NCBI GenBank assembly: GCA_900769355.1 | Contig: CAAGGG010000058.1 | Coordinates: 1-18,124, forward strand | Source of the DNA: Candidatus Gastranaerophilales bacterium | GTDB lineage: Bacteria; Cyanobacteriota; Vampirovibrionia; Gastranaerophilales; Gastranaerophilaceae | Reading direction: 5' to 3' | DNA: 18,124 bases | In this document: piece by piece, positions 13,472 through 18,124 of the stretch | Position numbering within the stretch: the first letter of the stretch is position 1 | Layout of the letters: each line of letters opens with the position of its first letter | Made by a program: the position numbers and the translations under genes | The notes under the pieces: generated by a model | Told to the model about the DNA's origin: nothing | Databases searched by the model: none | The model's input: the letters and a program-made list of their open reading frames with translations, nothing else

Positions 13472-14446
13472 TTAAGCAACAGTTTTAGTTAGTGCCAACA
13501 ACTCAATAATTTTGTCGTAATCTTCTTCTAACACAAGCTTTGAACGGAGAGTTTTTGCGTTTTTAAATCCGGCTAAATAGTATGGATAAAATTTGCGCAT
13601 GAATTTTATTGCAACATTTTTGCCGCGTAATTTAATTTCTTCATCAAGGTGAAATTTCAACATCTCAATACGTTCTTCAAGAGGTGGAATTGGTAACTTT
13701 TCACCTGTTTTTAAACAATGCTCAATTCTTGCAATCAATGTCGGATCTCCGATTGCGCCACGTCCGATTGCGACACCATCTGCTCCGGATAATTCCAAAC
13801 ATTCAATAGCTTCTTCAATAGATGTAATATCCCCATTTGCAAAAACTGGAATATCGACATTTTCTTTTAAGGCTTTTATTTTTGCCCAATCGGCATGCCC
13901 TGTGTACATTTGAGCTCGAGTTCGTCCATGGATTGTAATAAATTCCGCACCGGCTTCTTGCATAGCTTGTCCAAACTCAACGTAATTCATTTCATTTGCG
14001 GTATAACCAAGACGAAATTTTACACTTACGGGTTTGTCGGTTCCATCTTTTACAGCTTTTACTAAATCTGCAGCTAATTCCGGTGTACGCATCAATGCCG
14101 CACCATCTTGCCCGCCAACAACTTTTTTCACCGGACAGCCCATATTTATATCAATCATATCTGCATATTGAGTTAAAAACTCAGCAGCCTTCCTCATCAT
14201 TTCAGGTTTATGCCCACTAATTTGATACGAAATCGGGGAATGGTTTTCATCTCGTTTTAAAATTTCTACACCGCTACGCCCATTGAGAGTTTGCGCTAAA
14301 TATTCCGAACTAATCATTTCGGTTGTTAAAAGTGCATTTTTTGAATATTTACGAACAAGTGTACGTAAGACATAGTCCGTTATTCCTGCCATAGGGGCAA
14401 GTGAAACTTTTGATTGGATTAACGTTGAAACTTTACTATTTGACAT
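13472..14446 (-). CDS. dusB: tRNA-dihydrouridine synthase, DusB family
   Basis: Flavoenzyme that reduces uridines in the tRNA D loop to dihydrouridine with FMN and NADPH. The 324 residues show the TIM-barrel start APMAGITDYVLRTL (17-30), TEMISSEYL, the catalytic DINMGCPVKKVVGGQDGAALM with Cys104, ITIHGRTRAQMYTGHADW, PVFANGDI and DGVAIGRGAIGDP, all typical of the DusB/NifR3 branch. The C-terminal helical domain carries FMRKFYPYYLAG. Its start codon lies inside the end of the TPR gene (11-base overlap) and has only a weak Shine-Dalgarno, which points to translational coupling. The same overlap supports one transcript from the TPR promoter. Confidence 0.95.
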   Translation of the reverse strand: MSNSKVSTLIQSKVSLAPMAGITDYVLRTLVRKYSKNALLTTEMISSEYLAQTLNGRSGVEILKRDENHSPISYQISGHKPEMMRKAAEFLTQYADMIDINMGCPVKKVVGGQDGAALMRTPELAADLVKAVKDGTDKPVSVKFRLGYTANEMNYVEFGQAMQEAGAEFITIHGRTRAQMYTGHADWAKIKALKENVDIPVFANGDITSIEEAIECLELSGADGVAIGRGAIGDPTLIARIEHCLKTGEKLPIPPLEERIEMLKFHLDEEIKLRGKNVAIKFMRKFYPYYLAGFKNAKTLRSKLVLEEDYDKIIELLALTKTVA

Positions 14447-16553
14447 AAGGTGCTAACTCACTAATTCTTGTCTTAGCATATTTTGAATAATCGTCGTCTT
14501 CTGTATATGTAGCAGTGAAAGCATTATAGTATGATATTGCATTTTTATACTGCTCTAACATATCGTAGTCGACACCGATTAAGTAGTTTACAATTGCCAG
14601 GTCAGGATTGCTTGCGACAGCTTTTTTATAATCTGCGATTGCCTCATTGTATTTCTTTTGGGTATCATAAATCATGCCGCGATAGTACAAGGCATAAGTG
14701 TTTTTGCTGTCTTTCGCTAAAATTTGATTTAGAAGAGCCAAACTTTCAGTGTATTTTTCGCTATCAAAAAGAGCTATTGCTTTATTTAAGTTTTGAGCTT
14801 CGATATTATCCGCAATACTTTTCAATAATTCTTGCGCTTGTTTGTTTGTTTTGTTCAAAGTAAGCGATTTTTCGGCAAAAGTTTTGGCATTTCCCATATC
14901 TTCTTTATCTGCATACAAAGACGCAATATAAAAAGCAATATCAGAATTAGTCGGTGCAAGACTCAATGCCTGTTTATAATATTCGATAGCTTTATCTGTA
15001 TCATTCAAATTTTGATAAGCTGATGCAACTCCAAGCATTGTATCTGCTGTAGCCGGTGTGATTTTCAGGTATTCGTTAATTGCATTTTGGTAGTCTTTAT
15101 TGTTGTAATAAGTTGATGCAAGTTCAAGTTTTTCATCTGTAGCTTGCGCTTTTATTGAGGCTTCTGCTTCTGTAATTTGAGAATTATTTTGGAATTTTGT
15201 TTTTGCAGTATTTAATGTTGCCAAAGCAGCGTCATAATTTTTGTTTTGACCTTGAGCAATTGCAAGGTTTACATAAGCTTCTGAGTTTGTAGAATCAAGT
15301 TTTATAACTTCATTATATAAGTTTATAGCATCAGCCAGCTTATCTTGCTTGTGTAAATCCAGTGCGTAGTTATATAACAAATCTGCTGCGGTGTCCGGGT
15401 TGTTTTTCTTTACATACTCTGTAAACTGAGCAACTGTCATAGTGCTTTTTAACATATCCACAACACTTGCTTGTGCTGCTTCATTGTCAGGTTCAAGAGT
15501 CATAACTTTTTTGTAAAGCTCAAGTGCACCTTTTTTATCTCCCATTGATGCAAGAGATTGAGCCTTGTACAAATTCGCTTGAACATTGTCAGGATTTGTT
15601 ATTAAAATTGAATCGTAAGCCGCAATTGCAGTTTTGTAATCTCCTTTTTGCTGATATAAAGTTCCTGTGTTTAATCTGGTATTTGTGTTTGAAGGGTCTA
15701 GATATTCTGATTTTGAGTAATATCTTAAAGCTTCATCAAAATTTCCTTCCTTCTGCATAATCGCTCCAAGGTTGGCGGTTATAGACGCGTCGTTTGGAGA
15801 ATCTTCGAGTTTGCGTTTATAAATTCTTTCTAATGAGTACAAAATATCTTTGTTGTCAGTAGTTTTTGACAAAATAAAATTATATTCTTCGACTGCAGAG
15901 TCTTCTTGTCCCAATTTATCCAACATGTTCGCGTAAGAAAGTCGCAACTGTATATCATTTGGTGCAACAGCAACCGCTTTTCGGTAATATTCAACAGCTT
16001 TATTGTCGTTTCCTAGAAGTTTCATGATATCGCCTGTTTGTTGAAAACTTTCTTTAAGCAAGCTTGTATCTGATAGTGCCTGATTGAATTCAAAAGCAGC
16101 TGCAGCAAAATTGCCTTCTGCGCGGAGTTGTTTTGCAGTATTGAAGCGATTTTGAGCAGATGTGTCAAATTTTATTTCATTTAAACATTGGTTAAGGTTT
16201 GATGTAACCTGAACAATTGCCTGAGAAGAGTTTTTAACCTGATTAGCATTCGGATAATAAACAAGATAGAAAAGAGCTGCACGATAGTCGTCCGCAGCCT
16301 TTTTGTAGTCCTTGTCGTTATTTGCATAATAGGTCCCCCGAGCCAAATATGAATTTACAAGTCCAATTCTTGCGGAATTGTCAAGATAGTTTATTTTTAA
16401 TGCGCTTTTAAATTCCGTAATTGCTCCGGAGTACTGGTAGTTTGAAAGATACTGTTGACCAAGGTCAAAATGCTCTTTAAATCCGGCAAAACAAGGTGTT
16501 ACCGAAGCTAGTCCCAGAGTTAATACACATGCTAATTTTAGAAATTTATCCAT
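14436..16553 (-). CDS. Exported tetratricopeptide-repeat protein
   Basis: 705 residues. A signal peptide is clear: MDKFLK, a hydrophobic core, then VTPCFA before GFKEHF, with cleavage expected after Ala23. The rest is about twelve to fifteen TPR units, for example NKAVEYYRKAVAVAPND, FDEALRYYSKSEYLDPSN, YKTAIAAYDSILITNPDN, TDKAIEYYKQALSLAPTN and YNEAIADYKKAVASNPDL. Such proteins scaffold protein complexes; here it would act in the periplasm or at the outer membrane, but the partner is unknown. No catalytic domain is visible. The start ATG 16553 follows GAGGG at seven bases. The last codons overlap the dusB start by 11 bases, so the pair is cotranscribed although the functions look unrelated. 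Confidence 0.92.
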   Translation of the reverse strand: MDKFLKLACVLTLGLASVTPCFAGFKEHFDLGQQYLSNYQYSGAITEFKSALKINYLDNSARIGLVNSYLARGTYYANNDKDYKKAADDYRAALFYLVYYPNANQVKNSSQAIVQVTSNLNQCLNEIKFDTSAQNRFNTAKQLRAEGNFAAAAFEFNQALSDTSLLKESFQQTGDIMKLLGNDNKAVEYYRKAVAVAPNDIQLRLSYANMLDKLGQEDSAVEEYNFILSKTTDNKDILYSLERIYKRKLEDSPNDASITANLGAIMQKEGNFDEALRYYSKSEYLDPSNTNTRLNTGTLYQQKGDYKTAIAAYDSILITNPDNVQANLYKAQSLASMGDKKGALELYKKVMTLEPDNEAAQASVVDMLKSTMTVAQFTEYVKKNNPDTAADLLYNYALDLHKQDKLADAINLYNEVIKLDSTNSEAYVNLAIAQGQNKNYDAALATLNTAKTKFQNNSQITEAEASIKAQATDEKLELASTYYNNKDYQNAINEYLKITPATADTMLGVASAYQNLNDTDKAIEYYKQALSLAPTNSDIAFYIASLYADKEDMGNAKTFAEKSLTLNKTNKQAQELLKSIADNIEAQNLNKAIALFDSEKYTESLALLNQILAKDSKNTYALYYRGMIYDTQKKYNEAIADYKKAVASNPDLAIVNYLIGVDYDMLEQYKNAISYYNAFTATYTEDDDYSKYAKTRISELAPYVK

Positions 16554-16582
16554 AAATATCCCTCTTCACAACAATTTTAATG

Positions 16583-16588
16583 ATTATA
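16583..16588 (-). promoter_or_regulatory. Candidate -10 box of the TPR-dusB pair
   Basis: A perfect TATAAT on the minus strand, 29 bases before the TPR start codon. No convincing -35. Confidence 0.4.
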
Positions 16589-16627
16589 TTATTGCATGAA
16601 AATCCACATTTTACTATATATTGTAAC

Positions 16628-16660
16628 AAAAAAGAGTCGAATTAAATAATAATCGGCTCT
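16628..16660 (-). terminator. Terminator of the 48-residue gene
   Basis: On the minus strand AGAGCCGA pairs with TCGACTCT (one mismatch) across a 12-base loop and runs into TTTTTTG. It lies 36 bases after the small gene's stop codon and upstream of the TPR promoter. Confidence 0.7.
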
Positions 16661-16696
16661 GTAAAAATTGAAAAAAGTAGTAGTAGGTTAGTTTAA

Positions 16697-16843
16697 TTAG
16701 TTAAAATCTGTTTTGGATACAAAATTCATAACGTCATCAAATAGAATTTGGAGTGGAAGTGTCATATCGAATTGTAAATATTCTCCATTGTTCAAATCAA
16801 GAAAAACTTCTGTTTCTCTGTTTTCTTCTTTTAAATCTGCCAT
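16697..16843 (-). CDS. 48-residue acidic small protein of unknown function
   Basis: ATG 16843 follows AAGGAG at a 7-base spacing, one of the best ribosome binding sites in the window, and opens a 48-codon frame ending TTTAACTAA. The protein runs MADLKEENRETEVFLDLNNG, then EYLQFDMTLPLQILFDDVMN and FVSKTDFN. It is acidic, soluble and lacks cysteine. Its own rho-independent terminator follows, so it forms a discrete transcription unit. I do not know the family. The pattern of alternating hydrophobic residues in the middle suggests a small beta-alpha fold, but that is a guess. Confidence 0.65.
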   Translation of the reverse strand: MADLKEENRETEVFLDLNNGEYLQFDMTLPLQILFDDVMNFVSKTDFN

Positions 16844-16862
16844 ACATAACTCCTTATTTTGT

Positions 16863-16976
16863 TCAAGTCCCGTCGCTTACAAATTTTATATCGGCATATT
16901 TTTCGAAAACTTTAATCGCTTGTTTAGTGTTAATTCGGAGAAATCCTGAATTGATGTGCTTTTTAGCGGTAAAAAT
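16863..16976 (-). pseudogene. Possible coding remnant without a standard start
   Basis: Upstream of the 48-residue gene a minus-strand frame reads TAKKHINSGFLRINTKQAIK then VFEKYADIKFVSDGT and stops at TGA (16863-16865). The residue composition looks protein-like, but there is no ATG, GTG or TTG start and no ribosome binding site, and a stop lies just upstream. It may be the 3' end of a decayed gene, or chance. Confidence 0.25.
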
Positions 16977-17043
16977 TTAAATTTACATTTTGTTACAATG
17001 TTTTTATTTGCTAAAATGTGCTAAAAATCTTCTTTTGTGCTAG

Positions 17044-17049
17044 TATAAC
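17044..17049 (+). promoter_or_regulatory. Candidate -10 box of infC
   Basis: TATAAC, 32 bases before the AUA start. Transcription would then begin near 17056, which would exclude the ATG at 17018 from the message. The -35 match is poor. Confidence 0.35.
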
Positions 17050-17068
17050 AATTGTAAAGACTAATATA

Positions 17069-17083
17069 GGAGATAAAACAATA
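17069..17083 (+). promoter_or_regulatory. Shine-Dalgarno and AUA start of infC
   Basis: GGAG (17069-17072, in ATAGGAGAT) is followed after eight bases by ATA 17081-17083, in frame with IF-3. No ATG, GTG or TTG in frame has a ribosome binding site: the ATG at 17018 lies about 60 bases upstream and encodes residues unlike IF-3, and the ATG at 17123 has no Shine-Dalgarno. A non-canonical AUU start is the known basis of infC autoregulation in Escherichia coli. Confidence 0.7.
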
Positions 17084-17620
17084 GCTTACAACGACAATAG
17101 AAACAATCGCAATCAAGCGATTATGAATGAAAGAATTCGCTCACGAGAAGTGAGATTAATTGATCAAAACGGTGAAAATCAAGGAGTTATCGCAACATCA
17201 AAAGCTCTGCAAATGGCTTACGATGCAGATTTGGATTTAGTTTTAATTAATCCTAACCAAGATCCTCCGGTTGCAAAAATTCTGAATTATGGCAAATATA
17301 AGTATGAATTAGAGAAAAAAGCGAAAGAAGCTAAGAAAAAACAGCACACTGTTGATGTTAAAGAAATTAAAATTCGCTATAAAATAGATACTCATGACTA
17401 TCAAGTTAGAATTAAGAGTTTAGAAAAGTTTATTGCACAAGGTAACAAGGTAAAAATCGTTGTTATGTTGAGAGGTCGAGAAATGCAACACTCAAACTTG
17501 GCATTTGATTTGGCAAATAAGTTTATGAAAGACATGGAGAACATGCCTGTTGTTATTGAGAAAAAACCTCAACTTGAAGGTCGTAACGTTACATTGTACG
17601 TGGCTCCGAGTGCACAGTAA
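17081..17620 (+). CDS. infC: Translation initiation factor IF-3
   Basis: Binds the 30S subunit, keeps it from joining 50S early, and checks the start codon and initiator tRNA. From the AUA start it is 179 residues, matching the usual 165-180. The N-terminal domain carries MNERIRSREVRLIDQNGENQG and ALQMAYDADLDLVLINPNQDPPVAKILNYGKYKYE; a lysine-rich linker (about 83-100) leads to the C-terminal domain VKEIKIRYKIDTHDYQVRIK, with GNKVKIVVMLRGREM and the C-terminal LEGRNVTLYV. A longer frame opens at ATG 17018, but its extra 21 residues are not IF-3-like and lie upstream of the Shine-Dalgarno. The usual downstream partners rpmI and rplT are absent; a promoter and tRNA-Phe follow instead. Confidence 0.95.
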   Translation: MAYNDNRNNRNQAIMNERIRSREVRLIDQNGENQGVIATSKALQMAYDADLDLVLINPNQDPPVAKILNYGKYKYELEKKAKEAKKKQHTVDVKEIKIRYKIDTHDYQVRIKSLEKFIAQGNKVKIVVMLRGREMQHSNLAFDLANKFMKDMENMPVVIEKKPQLEGRNVTLYVAPSAQ

Positions 17621-17629
17621 AAAAAGTTC

Positions 17630-17657
17630 TTGACTCTAAAAAATCAGTATGTATAAT
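17630..17657 (+). promoter_or_regulatory. Strong promoter upstream of tRNA-Phe
   Basis: TTGACT (17630-17635), a 16-base spacer, TATAAT (17652-17657), starting 10 bases after the infC stop. A second TATAAT in the near-identical context TATGTATAATTA lies at 17770-17775, closer to the tRNA but with no -35. Confidence 0.7.
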
Positions 17658-17782
17658 TATAAACGTGGCAATTGAATATTTGACTCCATTTACTCCAAAG
17701 AATATTTGTTGCCTCGCAAATTAAAAACTTTTTGAGTTCATAGACTTCCTCTCTATTTTCTCAAATATGTATAATTAAAAAG

Positions 17783-17866
17783 AGAATACCGCAATAGCTC
17801 CTAAGTGGAGTGACAACGGAACGGAGTTCAATTAACGTAGAGCTTGCTCTACCAACTCCAGAAAAA
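17783..17866 (+). repeat. Partial direct and inverted copies of the tRNA-Phe 5' half
   Basis: AGAATA-CCGCAATAGCTC (17783-17800) repeats the tRNA's upstream flank and first 13 bases (AGAATATGCCGCAATAGCTC, 17874-17893). Further on, GCTTGCTCTACCAACTCC (about 17842-17859) is the reverse complement of the D-arm GTTGGTAGAGCAAG. The inverted piece also folds on itself (GTAGAGC / GCTCTAC, with outer GGAGTT / AACTCC). It does not form a full tRNA. Confidence 0.6.
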
Positions 17867-17880
17867 ATTAAATAGAATAT

Positions 17881-17953
17881 GCCGCAATAGCTCAGTTGGT
17901 AGAGCAAGGGACTGAAAATCCCTGTGTCCTTGGTTCAATTCCGAGTTGCGGCA
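17881..17953 (+). tRNA. tRNA-Phe (GAA)
   Basis: A complete cloverleaf: acceptor GCCGCAA / TTGCGGC with discriminator A at 17953; D arm GCTC-AGTTGGTA-GAGC; anticodon arm AGGGA-CTGAAAA-TCCCT with anticodon GAA; variable loop GTGTC; T arm CTTGG-TTCAATT-CCGAG with one G-U pair. The 3' CCA is not encoded, so it must be added after transcription. No clear terminator follows, and 17954-18124 shows nothing I can identify. Confidence 0.96.
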
Positions 17954-18124
17954 TATTTTATTATGTATATTTATATGGTTTACCAGTATCAGGGTTTATT
18001 GTATTTGTATTTTATCGAGTGGTTTGGTTATAACAGATGGTGCGATTATTTTGGGTAATTGGCATTATTAGGGCGTTTGAGGGGTTGGAAGTAATCAAAC
18101 CATTTGTCATTCAAAACGGTCAAA

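Noticed and set aside
17018..17080. infC starting at ATG 17018
   Set aside because: The extra residues (MLKIFFCASITIVKTNIGDK...) are unlike IF-3, and the Shine-Dalgarno lies downstream of this ATG.
17665..17724. 19-codon GTG frame (MAIEYLTPF...) right after the promoter at 17630-17657
   Set aside because: No ribosome binding site; it would be leaderless, and part of it lies in an imperfect inverted repeat.

Overview
The window looks like a chromosomal segment from a host-associated, non-photosynthetic relative of Cyanobacteria, most likely Vampirovibrionia/Melainabacteria, order Gastranaerophilales. Four things suggest this: strongly AT-rich DNA, a pseudopilin with the AFTLAEVLITLGIIG start typical of that group, a 654-residue protein of a style I associate with that lineage, and short dispersed palindromic repeats between genes. 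The lineage call is inference from recall, not from a search. Most genes are core housekeeping genes. I see no phage, transposase, CRISPR array or secondary-metabolite cluster.

Layout. Positions 1-436 hold about 2.8 tandem copies of a ~154 bp unit built of nested inverted repeats; the window opens exactly at a unit boundary. A gene-free stretch with an orphan minus-strand terminator follows, then glnA (glutamine synthetase I-alpha) with its own promoter and terminator. Next come the promoter and first codons of a gene cut off at a run of ten G, a mosaic of dispersed repeats, and a frameshifted pseudopilin. A zinc-ribbon protein (-) and a 31-residue membrane peptide (+) diverge from each other. 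Then come trmFO (-), the 654-residue unknown protein (+), and four minus-strand genes: rpmE, thyX, a YuiF-like Na+/H+ antiporter and an MlaE-type permease. A 54-residue small protein and a CHASE2-GGDEF diguanylate cyclase lie on +. On - is an overlapping pair, an exported TPR protein followed by dusB, and upstream of it a 48-residue small protein with its own terminator. The right end has infC on + and tRNA-Phe(GAA), preceded by copies of pieces of that tRNA.

Functional themes are RNA and translation (trmFO, dusB, rpmE, infC, tRNA-Phe), folate and flavin chemistry (thyX and trmFO both use methylenetetrahydrofolate and FAD), nitrogen assimilation (glnA), and envelope or surface functions (pseudopilin, MlaE permease, antiporter, CHASE2-GGDEF sensor, TPR protein).

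The most notable observations are: infC best read as starting at an AUA codon behind a good Shine-Dalgarno; an apparent internal duplication in the 654-residue protein; direct and inverted fragments of tRNA-Phe just upstream of the intact tRNA; a short repeat that forms the pilin leader and recurs, inverted, where the antiporter's ribosome binding site should be; an identical 12-mer upstream of three plus-strand genes; and three or four small genes of 31-54 codons.
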